Assembly: GCA_942493275.1 (NCBI GenBank)
Contig: OW818687.1
Location: 682,001 to 746,000, forward strand
Source of the DNA: G942493275 sp942493275
GTDB lineage: Bacteria; Actinomycetota; Coriobacteriia; Anaerosomatales; PHET01
Length of the DNA stretch: 64,000 nucleotides
Direction of reading: 5' to 3'
Shown here: positions 9,201-17,381 of the stretch, piece after piece
How positions within the stretch are numbered: position 1 is the stretch's first letter
How the letters are laid out: each line of letters opens with the position of its first letter
Notes under the pieces: model-generated
Seen by the model: the letters and a program-made list of their open reading frames with translations, nothing else
Told to the model about the DNA's origin: nothing
Database searches by the model: none
Translations under genes and position numbers: made by a program

Positions 9201-9797
9201 CTACATCTCCCGGCGGGCCTCGAGAGCACGGCCGAGGGTGACCTCATCGGCGTACTCGAGATCCCCTCCGACCGGCAGCCCGCTGGCGATCCTGGTGACC
9301 GTCACGCCGAGGGGCTTTATCAGCCGCGCGAGGTAGAGCGCGGTGGTTTCGCCCTCGACGTTGGGGTTGGTGGCGACAACGACCTCACGCACCGAGCCGT
9401 CGGCGAGGCGCCCGATGAGCTCGTGGACGCGCAGCTGCTCCGGACCGATGCCGTCGATGGGCGAGATCGCGCCGTGCAGCACGTGGTAGAGACCGCGGAA
9501 CTCGTGGGTCCGCTCCACTGCGGCAAGGTCACGCGGCTCCTCGACGACGCACAGGATGGTCTGGTCGCGCTCAGGATCGGCGCATACCTCGCACAGCTCC
9601 CCCTCGGCGAAGTTGAAGCACCGGGGGCAGAAGTGAATGGAGCGCTTGACCTCGACGATGGCGTCCGCGAGACGCTGGGCGCCCTGGACGTCCGTGGTCA
9701 GCAGCCAATACGCGATGCGCTGCGCCGACTTGGGGCCGACTCCGGGGAGCCGCTCCAGCTCGTCGAGCAATCGCGTGATGGGACCGGGGTAGCGCAC
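9201..9797 (-). CDS. recR: Recombination mediator RecR
   Basis: Loads RecA at gaps together with RecO/RecF. 198 aa, normal length. Helix-hairpin-helix at the N-terminus (LERLPGVGPKSAQR), a four-cysteine zinc finger (CPRCFNFAEGELCEVC, about residues 57-72), then a Toprim domain with the VVEEPRDLAAVE and ATNPNVEGETTA stretches. GTG start one base after the ybaB stop. Last gene of the conserved ffs-dnaX-ybaB-recR cluster. Confidence 0.97.
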   Translation of the reverse strand: MRYPGPITRLLDELERLPGVGPKSAQRIAYWLLTTDVQGAQRLADAIVEVKRSIHFCPRCFNFAEGELCEVCADPERDQTILCVVEEPRDLAAVERTHEFRGLYHVLHGAISPIDGIGPEQLRVHELIGRLADGSVREVVVATNPNVEGETTALYLARLIKPLGVTVTRIASGLPVGGDLEYADEVTLGRALEARREM

Positions 9798-9798
9798 G

Positions 9799-10107
9799 CT
9801 ACATCAGGCCGGGGATGCTCATACCGCCGGTGATCGCGGCCATCTTGGTGTTTGCGAGCTCCTGGGCCGAGCGGACCGCTTCGCTGACGGCGGCGGCCAC
9901 CATGTCCTGGAGCAGCTCGACGTCGTCGGGATCGACCGCAGCGGGGTCGATGTGGATCGACTTGACCGCCATGTCGCCGGTCATGACGACGCGCACCATG
10001 CCGCCGCCTGCGGAGGACTCGACTGTCTCGTTCTTGAGCTCCTCCTGGACCACGGCCATCTTGGCCTGGGCCTGCTGGACCTGCTTCATCATTTTGCCGA
10101 AGTTCAC
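9799..10107 (-). CDS. ybaB: Nucleoid-associated protein YbaB/EbfC
   Basis: Small (102 aa) DNA-binding protein that forms a tweezer-like dimer on the nucleoid. N-terminal helix MNFGKMMKQVQQAQAKM, then the conserved ESSAGGGMVRVVMTGD strand region and a C-terminal helix ending in GGMSIPGLM, as in the family. GTG start overlaps the dnaX stop as GTGA. Position between dnaX and recR is the usual one. Confidence 0.96.
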   Translation of the reverse strand: MNFGKMMKQVQQAQAKMAVVQEELKNETVESSAGGGMVRVVMTGDMAVKSIHIDPAAVDPDDVELLQDMVAAAVSEAVRSAQELANTKMAAITGGMSIPGLM

Positions 10108-11972
10108 TGGTCGTCCTCTCCTTCAGGCTCATGCGCGTGCTCCTCGACGATCTGTACGCCGAGGTCGTGCAGGAGCAGGTGCTCGATGTCGTCACTCGTG
10201 GGGGCAGGGGCGTGATGCTGCGGCGTCTCCGGCTCGGCGAGACCCGCGGCCGAATCGGCGCCAGCGTACGGATCCTGCGGCGCCTTGGCTTCGGGCTCCG
10301 GGGCGGGAGCGGGGGCAGGGGTCGCGGCGGGCGTCGCGTCTGCCGGACGGACCGCGCCCCGACCGAGCTGGTAGCGAAACGCCGGTGGAGCGCCGAACAC
10401 GATGGCGAGAGAGCGCCTCACCAGCTCGCGCATCTCCGGATCCTCGGCCATCTGCATAGAGAACTTCTGATCCGAGGGGAACTCGATCACAAGCGTGGTC
10501 CCGTCCGGGTCCACGTCGACCTCGACGTTGGAAAGCGCCTGGACGCGCGCGGGCCTGGCCTTCCGAATCTCGGCGATCACCGCCGACCAGCCCCGCTTCG
10601 CGGCGGCGCGATCGAGCTTGGCGCCCGCAGCGAGCGGAGCGACCGCGGGTGCTGGGGCGGCTTGCGGCTCAGGGGCGGCCTGGGGCTCGGTCTCAGGCTC
10701 GGGCGCAGCCGCTGGCGCGGGTGCGGCCGGTGCGGGTGCGGCAGACGCCGGCGTTGGCGCCGGGGCGGGGGCGGGTGCCGGTGCCGGTGCCGGTGCCGGT
10801 GCGACGGCCAGGGTGCCCAGCGCGGCCCCGAGCTCGATCGCCTCGACCCGCTCCGCAAGCGCCTCCAGCGTCATCTCGCCGCGCGGGCGCGCCATACGCG
10901 TGAGCGCGACCTCGAGCGAGAGGCGCGGGTCCGAGCTCCAGCGCATCTCGGACCCCAGCTCGCCGAGAAGGTCGAGTACTCTCGCGAGACGGTCGGGGCC
11001 TCCGAACTCGGTGGCCTGCGCCTGCAGCTGCGAGAGCTCGTCGGCTCCGCGATCAACGATGCCGGTCGCGTCACCGACGGCCGCCACCAGGTAGAGGTCG
11101 CGCACGTGGCCGGTGAGCGTGCGGACGAACTCAGAGAGGTCGGTGCCGCTCTCGACGAAGCCGGCGACCCACCGGAAGCACCCGGCGATGTCTCGGCGAG
11201 CGACGAGTCCGGTGACCTCGAACAGCTGCGCGCTGTCGACCTCGCCGATGAGGCCTTCGACGTCCTCGAGGGTGATGTTGCCCCCCGTGAACGACGCGAG
11301 CTGCTCGAGCGTGGTGATCGCGTCTCGCATCCCGCCGGAGGCGTGGCGTGCGATGAGCGAGAGCGCGGCATCGGGAACGGTGTAGCCCTCGCCGTCGCAG
11401 ATGGTGCGCAGGCGGGAGACGATGTCTTCGAGCGAGATGCGGTGGAAGTCAAAGCGCTGGCAGCGGCTCTGGATCGTCTCGGGCACCTTGTGCGGATGCG
11501 TTGTGCACAACACAAACACGACGTTGGGCGGAGGCTCCTCCAGCGTCTTGAGCAGCGCGTTGAACGCCGCCGTCGACAGCATGTGAACCTCGTCGATGAT
11601 GTAGAGCTTGTATCGGCCCCGGGTCGGGGCGAACTGGACCCGGCCGATGATCTCCTCGCGGACGTTGTCGACGCCGGTGCGTGACGCTGCGTCGAGCTCG
11701 TAGACATCGGGGTGACGGCCCTCGGCGACGTCGACGCACTGCTCGCACGTGGCATCGGGCTCGGCGGTGGGACCCTTCTCGCACAGCAGCGCCTTGGCGA
11801 GCAGCCTCGCCGTGGTGGTCTTGCCGGTGCCGCGCGGACCGCAGAACAGGTACGCGTGGGCCACCGAACCGTCGGCTACCGCATTGCGGATGGTGCGCTC
11901 GATGTGGCTCTGACCCACGACGTCGTCGAAGGTCTGCGGCCGATACGTACGATACAGAGAAGTGTGCGCCAT
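10104..11972 (-). CDS. dnaX: DNA polymerase III subunit tau/gamma
   Basis: Clamp-loader ATPase of the replicative polymerase (622 aa). Walker A GPRGTGKTT near residue 46, a zinc module with CEQC, Walker B IIDEVHM near residue 125, and the sensor SRC motif (IQSRCQRF). Domain III is followed by an Ala-Pro-rich linker (about residues 390-455) and a tau-like C-terminal domain that would contact the polymerase. The start at 11972 (MAHTSLYRTYRPQTF) fits the family; a reading from 12029 adds 19 odd residues. I see no A-rich slippery heptamer of the kind used to make gamma in enterobacteria, so gamma may not be made this way. Directly downstream of the SRP RNA. Confidence 0.97.
   Translation of the reverse strand: MAHTSLYRTYRPQTFDDVVGQSHIERTIRNAVADGSVAHAYLFCGPRGTGKTTTARLLAKALLCEKGPTAEPDATCEQCVDVAEGRHPDVYELDAASRTGVDNVREEIIGRVQFAPTRGRYKLYIIDEVHMLSTAAFNALLKTLEEPPPNVVFVLCTTHPHKVPETIQSRCQRFDFHRISLEDIVSRLRTICDGEGYTVPDAALSLIARHASGGMRDAITTLEQLASFTGGNITLEDVEGLIGEVDSAQLFEVTGLVARRDIAGCFRWVAGFVESGTDLSEFVRTLTGHVRDLYLVAAVGDATGIVDRGADELSQLQAQATEFGGPDRLARVLDLLGELGSEMRWSSDPRLSLEVALTRMARPRGEMTLEALAERVEAIELGAALGTLAVAPAPAPAPAPAPAPAPTPASAAPAPAAPAPAAAPEPETEPQAAPEPQAAPAPAVAPLAAGAKLDRAAAKRGWSAVIAEIRKARPARVQALSNVEVDVDPDGTTLVIEFPSDQKFSMQMAEDPEMRELVRRSLAIVFGAPPAFRYQLGRGAVRPADATPAATPAPAPAPEPEAKAPQDPYAGADSAAGLAEPETPQHHAPAPTSDDIEHLLLHDLGVQIVEEHAHEPEGEDDQ
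10771..10803 (-). repeat. GGTGCC-type hexanucleotide repeat in dnaX linker
   Basis: About five back-to-back copies of GGTGCC (plus strand) encode a run of Ala-Pro in the DnaX linker; flanking sequence holds degenerate copies. In-frame repeat whose unit (6 nt) cannot shift the frame, so copy number may vary without loss of function. Confidence 0.8.
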
Positions 11973-12033
11973 CGAGCGTCTTTCTGGTCCCGGGAGCCTG
12001 AAGTCGAGTATACCGCCGAGAGGTGACACGGCG

Positions 12034-12144
12034 ACGGCGCCCCCAGCGGGACCGGGCGCTCGACAGAGGCCGCTTATGGCTGCTTCCTTCCGGACCTGAC
12101 CAGGTTCGCAACGTGTCGCCGCCCGACCCCGCTCGAGGCGCCGT
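12034..12144 (-). ncRNA. ffs: Signal recognition particle RNA (small bacterial, 4.5S type)
   Basis: RNA scaffold of the SRP, which with Ffh targets nascent membrane proteins. The minus strand carries the invariant domain IV sequence around GGTCAGGTCCGGAAGGAAGC (complement near 12079-12103), with the GGAA tetraloop and the internal-loop A/C residues. The ends close in a long terminal helix: ACGGCGCC at the 5' end pairs with GGCGCCGT at the 3' end. About 110 nt, so no Alu domain. It sits just upstream of dnaX as in many Gram-positive genomes. Exact ends are set by the helix and may be a few bases off. Confidence 0.96.
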
Positions 12145-12157
12145 GCGCAGAGACGCC

Positions 12158-12163
12158 AGTATA
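12158..12163 (-). promoter_or_regulatory. -10 element of the SRP RNA promoter
   Basis: A perfect TATACT on the minus strand lies 14 bases upstream of the closing helix of the SRP RNA, which puts the expected start near 12150. The -35 region (GTGACT-like, 17 bases upstream) is weak. Confidence 0.55.
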
Positions 12164-12297
12164 CCCGCGAGGGCCGAGCGAGTCACCCGCGTTGGGTCTT
12201 TGTCGGAGTGGGAACACTAACTGTTACCCGGTATCGAGAGACCGCCGCCATGGCGCGACGCGTCCCGTCGACCTTCTGGCACTTAAGGAGGCGCCAC

Positions 12298-13509
12298 ATG
12301 GACTTCCTCGATCGCGAAACCGTCACCTCGCTCGCCGGTCACCAAGGCTGGCCGTCCATCTCGATCTACCTGCCGACGCACCGTGCAGGCTCCGAGAAGG
12401 AACAGGACCGTATCCGCCTCAAGAACCTCGTCCGCTCGGCGTGCGCAAACCTCGTCGCCACCGGCATGAGAGAGCCTGATGCCGAGTCCTTCTGTGCTCC
12501 GGCCCGCGCCCTCGTGGAGGACGACACCACGTGGCGGTCGACGAGTGAAGGAATGGCGGTCTTCGTATCGGCCGAGGGGGCCAGGGTCGTCAGCACCGAC
12601 ACAACCCTCCCCGAGCAGTCGGTGGTCGGAGACCGGTTCTACCTCCGCCCGCTCATGCCGGCGCTTCACGGCGAGAGCCACTTTTTCGCGCTGGCGCTCT
12701 CGAAGAACGGCAGCCGTCTGTTCTCCTGCGACCGCGCGAGCATCGACCAGATCGACCTGCCCGACGCGCCCGCGTCGATCGCCGAGGTCACCAAGTACGA
12801 CGTCCCGGAGGAGTCGCTGCAGCATTCGAGCATTCACTCGGGTCAGGCAGGCATCGGCGGTGGCCGCCCCACGACTCAGATCTACCACGGCCACGGCGGC
12901 GAGAAGGACGTCGACAAGATCCAGTCCGAGCGCTATCTGCGAGCGGTGGAGCGCGCGGTATCCGCAGCGCTCAAGGACGAGCACGAGGCGCCGCTCATTC
13001 TGATGGGAGTCGACTACCTGGTGGCGATGTATCGCGACCTGAACACCTACCCGCTCATCGTCTCCGAGCAGGTCCTCGGCGCGACCGATGAGATGACTCC
13101 GCACGCCGTCCACGCCGCCGCGAGCGCAGCACTCGTGCCGCACTTCGACAGCCGCCTCGACACCGCCCTCACCGAGCTCGCCGAGAAGGGCGGTTCCGGG
13201 CTCGTCTCGCGCGACCCCGTCGAGATCGTCGCAGCCGCGATCGCCGGTCGCGTGAAGACCATCTTCCTCGACGACGGCATCGGCCCGTTCGGGAGGTTCG
13301 ATCGCTCGCGCTTCGGCGTCGAGGAGGTATGCGCCGACATGCCCCGGCTCCTCAGGGAGACGGCCGACACCGAAGACGCTGCCCCCGACTGCGGTTGGGA
13401 CCTCGTGGACCTGGCGGCGGCAGAGACCGCACTGCATGGCGGCTCGATCCACGCGTTCGTCGGCGAGAGTGCTCCCGTGCATGGCGTCGCCGCCGTCTAT
13501 CGCTACTGA
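12298..13509 (+). CDS. Bacterial eRF1-like (baeRF) family protein
   Basis: Resembles the bacterial archaeo-eukaryotic release-factor-like (baeRF) proteins, a group thought to act on stalled or stressed ribosomes; biochemical function unproven. 403 aa. Visible features: an N-terminal domain with SIYLPTHRAGSEKEQDR, which is characteristic of this group, a middle domain, and a C-terminal L7Ae-like region rich in acidic residues. The glycine-rich segment GIGGGRPTTQIYHGHGG at about residue 180 lies where eRF1 has its GGQ loop, but GGQ itself is absent. The ATG at 12298 is chosen for its ideal AAGGAGG six bases upstream. Single gene with a good terminator after it. Confidence 0.75.
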   Translation: MDFLDRETVTSLAGHQGWPSISIYLPTHRAGSEKEQDRIRLKNLVRSACANLVATGMREPDAESFCAPARALVEDDTTWRSTSEGMAVFVSAEGARVVSTDTTLPEQSVVGDRFYLRPLMPALHGESHFFALALSKNGSRLFSCDRASIDQIDLPDAPASIAEVTKYDVPEESLQHSSIHSGQAGIGGGRPTTQIYHGHGGEKDVDKIQSERYLRAVERAVSAALKDEHEAPLILMGVDYLVAMYRDLNTYPLIVSEQVLGATDEMTPHAVHAAASAALVPHFDSRLDTALTELAEKGGSGLVSRDPVEIVAAAIAGRVKTIFLDDGIGPFGRFDRSRFGVEEVCADMPRLLRETADTEDAAPDCGWDLVDLAAAETALHGGSIHAFVGESAPVHGVAAVYRY

Positions 13510-13535
13510 CGGCGGGAGCGCCTGCCTCACACAAA

Positions 13536-13568
13536 GCGAGGGCCCGTCTGCACCGGACGGGCCCTCGC
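13536..13568 (+). terminator. Intrinsic terminator between convergent genes
   Basis: Perfect 13-bp stem (GCGAGGGCCCGTC / GACGGGCCCTCGC) with a 7-nt loop, followed on the plus strand by TGGTTTCT. It lies between the ends of the convergent baeRF and NapH-like genes and may serve both. Confidence 0.85.
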
Positions 13569-13593
13569 TGGTTTCTCGGAATGGGGCGAGCGT

Positions 13594-14856
13594 CTACTCA
13601 CAGCCCTCGGGGGCGGAGCGCGGCGAACCGGTGCGGTCTGCGACGAAGTCCCTGACCGCCTGGGTGTCCCAGTTGTAGTAGTTCTTGAACTCCTTGAGGG
13701 GCAGGTCGAACTCTGCCTGCTGTATCCCGAACGTGGCGATGAACTCCTCGGCGGGAATACCGGTGGCCTCCGAGACCTCGCGCATCGTCATGTAGCCCTT
13801 GATGAGCGTGACGTCGACGACCGCGCCGGGGACGGCCTGCTCGGCGAGGGGAACCTGCCCCTGACCGGTGCCTTCCCCCTGACCCTGGCCGTAGGCGGCA
13901 TCCGCTTCCTGCTCGAGCTGGTTGAGCAGGGGCTCCTTGCTGAAGCGCATGTCCCCCGCAGCCACAGACGCCCCTACCACGAGGGCGAAGATGCCGAATG
14001 TCGCTCCGGCGAGCATGACGGGCTTCACGAACGTGCCCTGTCGGTTCTCGTAGCGCAGCGCCTCGGGCTTGGGGCAGCTCGCGACGCACAGGCCGCACGC
14101 GATGCACTCGGAGTCCCTGACCTCGGAGGGCGCCACGGCGACGTCGATGTTGACTGGGCACGCCTTTGTGCAGGCGCCGCAGTCGATGCACGCATCCGCA
14201 TGGCGCACCGGGCGGTACATGCCGAGCTTGCTGAACAGTCCGAGGAACGCGCCCATCGGACACAGGTACTTGCAGAAGAAGCGGTCGTAGACGAAGGATC
14301 CGACGAGCGAGACCGCGAGAATCGCGAATCCGATCCCGAAGTTCGTGAGCAGCTCGGCCGAGGTGAGGTGATGGTAGGCGACCCACGGGTCGTACGGCCG
14401 GATCACCAGGCTCGCGGTCCGCCAGGCGAGCCACGTGAACACGCCGAGGACCGCGTACTTGAGGAAGCGGGCCGGCACGTCGACAGCAGCGGGAATCTCG
14501 CGGCGCTTCATGCCGAGTCGACTGCGAAGGCTGCCGAATATCTCCTGCAGCGTGCCGAGGGGGCAGAAGTGACCGCAGAACGCGCGCCCGAACAGGAACG
14601 TCGTGCCCACCGCGCCGAGCAGGAGCACGACGCTGCCGACCTCGATGCGCTTCAGGTAACCGCCGTATGCGAGAAGCTGCCAGAGGGTCTCCACGCCGCC
14701 GAAGGGGCAGAGCGCGTCGACGCCAACCAGGCGCAACTCGGGTGCGTGCTGATGAAGCAGGCCGATGGTCGTGCTGACCACGAGGATAGCGAGCAGAATC
14801 GCCCATCTGACCCAGTGAAATGTCCGGCGTTCCTTCTTGATCTCCTGCGGATCCAC
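13594..14856 (-). CDS. NapH-type membrane ferredoxin with C-terminal extension
   Basis: Polytopic membrane iron-sulfur protein that could pass electrons between quinol/ferredoxin and a partner; partner unknown. About five transmembrane helices surround two CxxxCP motifs (CGHFCPLG near residue 90; CKYLCPMG near residue 200), followed by a 2x[4Fe-4S] ferredoxin domain (CIDCGACTKACP and CIACGLCVASCP). After one more helix comes a Gly/Gln-rich linker (GQGQGEGTGQGQ) and a domain of about 60 residues containing MTMREVSEATGIPAEEF. I take the GTG at 14856 because GGAGG lies 8 bases upstream; a GTG at 14871 has no such site. Stands alone, without the usual nap, nos or mau genes. Confidence 0.85.
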   Translation of the reverse strand: MDPQEIKKERRTFHWVRWAILLAILVVSTTIGLLHQHAPELRLVGVDALCPFGGVETLWQLLAYGGYLKRIEVGSVVLLLGAVGTTFLFGRAFCGHFCPLGTLQEIFGSLRSRLGMKRREIPAAVDVPARFLKYAVLGVFTWLAWRTASLVIRPYDPWVAYHHLTSAELLTNFGIGFAILAVSLVGSFVYDRFFCKYLCPMGAFLGLFSKLGMYRPVRHADACIDCGACTKACPVNIDVAVAPSEVRDSECIACGLCVASCPKPEALRYENRQGTFVKPVMLAGATFGIFALVVGASVAAGDMRFSKEPLLNQLEQEADAAYGQGQGEGTGQGQVPLAEQAVPGAVVDVTLIKGYMTMREVSEATGIPAEEFIATFGIQQAEFDLPLKEFKNYYNWDTQAVRDFVADRTGSPRSAPEGCE

Positions 14857-14973
14857 GCTACAAGCCTCCACGCCCGTCGTTCCGGTGACGGCGGCCGCCG
14901 ACTCCGTTCAGCCACGAACGATATCGGCGGAGAGTGCACTGGACGTGAGGAGATTGTGAATGACTCGTGAACC

Positions 14974-15681
14974 TCAGAGGTCGTCGGACTCGGCGGCCTT
15001 CACTGCGTGCTCGATCTCCTCGAGCTCCTCGCACGGGTCCTCGACAGGCGGGTTCGCGGCGACTTCGCGGCGACGCTGCACCCAGTGCGCCGCGGCGGGA
15101 ATGAGCGAGATGGCGAGCACGATCATGACGCCGTACTCGAGATTCTCGGCGACGAAAGGTATGCGTCCAAAGAAGTAGCCGCCGCCGAGGAACAGCCCGA
15201 TCCAAAGGAAGGTTCCGGCGACCGAGAAGATCACGAAGCGTCCGTAGTCCATACGCCCGACACCGGCCATGAACGGGGCGAAGGTGCGCACGATCGGAAA
15301 GAATCGAGCGATGGTGATGGTCTTGCCGCCATGCTTCTCAAAGAACGCCGCGGTGCGGTCCACGTAGTCGCGCTTCACAAAGCGGCCCGACTCGATGATG
15401 CCCTTGCCGGCGAGTCGGCCGATCCAGTAGTTCACCGAATCGCCGATGATGGGCCCGGCGAGACACACGATGAACAGAATCCCGATGTCGAGCGTTCCTG
15501 CGCCGGCAAGCACGCCCGCGGTGAGCAGCAGCGAGTCACCCGGGAGAAGCGGCGTGATGACCAGGCCCGTCTCGGCGAACAACACCCCGAAAAGAATCGC
15601 GTAGATCCAGGCGCCGTACTGCTCGGCCATTGTGGCGAGGTAGACGTCGAGATGGAGGAAGATGTCGAATAGCTGAGTCAC
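14974..15681 (-). CDS. DedA family membrane protein
   Basis: VTT/SNARE-associated-domain protein (235 aa), a family implicated in lipid flipping (undecaprenyl phosphate or phospholipids) and membrane homeostasis. Helices alternate with the conserved FAETGLVITPLLPGDSLLL re-entrant loop, and FARFFPIVRTFAPFMAGVGRM carries the essential Arg/Gly-rich motif (quoted here in part as IARFFPIVRTF). GTG start at 15681 is supported by family length. No operon partners; adjacent cardiolipin synthase further right hints at membrane-lipid context only loosely. Confidence 0.9.
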   Translation of the reverse strand: MTQLFDIFLHLDVYLATMAEQYGAWIYAILFGVLFAETGLVITPLLPGDSLLLTAGVLAGAGTLDIGILFIVCLAGPIIGDSVNYWIGRLAGKGIIESGRFVKRDYVDRTAAFFEKHGGKTITIARFFPIVRTFAPFMAGVGRMDYGRFVIFSVAGTFLWIGLFLGGGYFFGRIPFVAENLEYGVMIVLAISLIPAAAHWVQRRREVAANPPVEDPCEELEEIEHAVKAAESDDL

Positions 15682-15793
15682 CGAAAGGTGGTCCCTTCAA
15701 GAAGGCGAACACGCCCGAGAAGCATACCGCATGGGAATACGAGGTACGCACGCAGTCATCAGCGCGTAACCTGCGATACACCAAGGAGATCAC

Positions 15794-16621
15794 GTGTCGG
15801 AGCCGAGCATGGATCAGATCGAGACATACCGTGCGGCGTGGCTGGCAGCTGCCGTCGAGCGGCGCTCGAGGCGCACCTACGACGAGAAGCCGGCCGATCG
15901 CGCGGCGCTCGACGCGCTCGAAGCGGTGTGCCGCGACTTCCGTCCGCATTCGGACGTCCGAGTCGAGCTCGTCCGCGAACCCGCTGTGGACGTGTTCCGG
16001 GGCGTGATCGGCGGCTACGGCAAGGTCACGGGCGCACCGCACGTCCTCGTCGTCATCGCGGACACGCAGACTCCGTTTCACCAGCAGCACTCGGGCTACA
16101 GTGGTGAGGCGGCGATTCTGGCAGCGACCGCGGCAGGGCTCGACACCTGCTGGGTCGGAGGCTTCTTCAGCCCGCGCCGAGTCGCCGAGCTCGTGACCCT
16201 CTCTCCGCATGAGCGGGTCCTCTGCGTATCCCCCGCCGGGCACGCCGTCGAAAGCCCGAGCTCCACTGAGCGGGCCATGACAGGGATGGCAAGATCGCGT
16301 TCGCGCAAACCCGTTGAGGTGATCGCCCCCGGAATCGACGGCTCGTGGCCGTCCTGGGCGCGCGTCGCAGTCGAGGCGGCACGCATCGCCCCCTCGGCGA
16401 CGAACCGCCAGCCATGGCGTTTTGCCTTCGACGGCGAGGGCCTGAGCGTGTCGCGCGATTCGCGCATCGAGACGCCCAAGGTGACCAAAGCCCTCGACTG
16501 CGGCATCGCGATGCTCCATGCCGAGCTCGCCGCGCGCGAAGCCGGAGTGGCGGGTTGCTGGCACGAGATCGAGGTCGGGCTCGAGATAGCACGCTACGTC
16601 CCTGATGGAGGACCGCGATGA
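15794..16621 (+). CDS. Nitroreductase-family protein (TM1586 type)
   Basis: FMN-dependent nitroreductase-fold protein (275 aa) of the two-lobed kind in which both halves are on one chain. N-terminal AAVERRSRRTYDEKP is the flavin-phosphate binding segment; the central HSGYSGEAAILAATAAGLDTCWVGG region and the second lobe with ARIAPSATNRQPWRF (a second FMN-contact motif) follow. GTG start behind AAGGAG. Overlaps the next gene by four bases (ATGA). Natural substrate unknown. Confidence 0.85.
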   Translation: MSEPSMDQIETYRAAWLAAAVERRSRRTYDEKPADRAALDALEAVCRDFRPHSDVRVELVREPAVDVFRGVIGGYGKVTGAPHVLVVIADTQTPFHQQHSGYSGEAAILAATAAGLDTCWVGGFFSPRRVAELVTLSPHERVLCVSPAGHAVESPSSTERAMTGMARSRSRKPVEVIAPGIDGSWPSWARVAVEAARIAPSATNRQPWRFAFDGEGLSVSRDSRIETPKVTKALDCGIAMLHAELAAREAGVAGCWHEIEVGLEIARYVPDGGPR

Positions 16622-17373
16622 GACGCATGAAGCGCGCGTGGTGGTTCCTGATCGTCCCCGTGGTCCTGCTGGTCCTGGCGGGTGCCGCGTTTCTGTATTG
16701 GGCGCTGACCCCGCTCGGGCCGACCGAGACCGCGATGGAGGCTCTGTCGGAAGGCGGGACGGTCGCCGTGACCGAGACGGACGACGGGTGGCGCTTCGAG
16801 CCCGCGGATGCGAGTGCCGAGACGACCACCGGTCTCGTCTTCTACGGCGGCGGACGCGTCGACGCACGCTCGTACGCGCCGTTCGCGCGCGAGCTGGCCT
16901 CCCTGGGACACGTCGTGGTTATCGCCAAGGCTCCGCTTTCGCTGCAGGTCTTCGACCCGGACGCCGCGACCGCGATCATCGAGTCACCCGACCACGATTC
17001 CGTCGCCCGCTGGGCGGTCGCCGGCCACTCTCTCGGTGGCGCCATGGCGGCACAGTACGTGGCCGACGAGCCTGCCGAGGTGGGCGGCCTGCTGCTGCTT
17101 GCGGCGTACCCTCCGGGCGAACCGGCCGTCGCCGACACCATCGCTGTCACCGACGTCACCGGCACCGAGGACGGCGTCCTCGATCAGGAGGCGTGGGGGT
17201 CGGGCCGCTCGTTGCTCCCGGATGCGACCGAGTACGTTTCGCTCGACGGGGGTAACCACGCGCAGTTCGGCGACTACGGGCCCCAGCCCGGCGACAACCC
17301 CCCGACCATGTCGGCCGCCGAACAACGCGCTCGCAGCGTCGGCGCGGCGCACGCGCTTCTCCAGCGACTGTAG
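16618..17373 (+). CDS. Membrane-anchored alpha/beta hydrolase
   Basis: Predicted extracytoplasmic hydrolase (251 aa) held by one N-terminal helix (WFLIVPVVLLVLAGAAFLYW). The nucleophile elbow is GHSLGG near residue 140, an acid is probably in the DVTGTEDGV loop, and the catalytic His in GGNHAQFGDYG near residue 215. The last motif is typical of the dienelactone-hydrolase-like family of lipoprotein hydrolases. Translationally coupled to the nitroreductase gene. Substrate not known. Confidence 0.85.
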   Translation: MRRMKRAWWFLIVPVVLLVLAGAAFLYWALTPLGPTETAMEALSEGGTVAVTETDDGWRFEPADASAETTTGLVFYGGGRVDARSYAPFARELASLGHVVVIAKAPLSLQVFDPDAATAIIESPDHDSVARWAVAGHSLGGAMAAQYVADEPAEVGGLLLLAAYPPGEPAVADTIAVTDVTGTEDGVLDQEAWGSGRSLLPDATEYVSLDGGNHAQFGDYGPQPGDNPPTMSAAEQRARSVGAAHALLQRL

Positions 17374-17381
17374 GCCGCTCG

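Noticed and set aside
10131..11684. A long open frame antisense to dnaX
   Set aside because: It follows from high G+C third-position bias; no ribosome site and no recognisable domain. The same applies to long frames antisense to typA, lysC and the HD-GYP gene.
10104..11972. Programmed frameshift in dnaX to make gamma
   Set aside because: No A-rich slippery heptamer visible.
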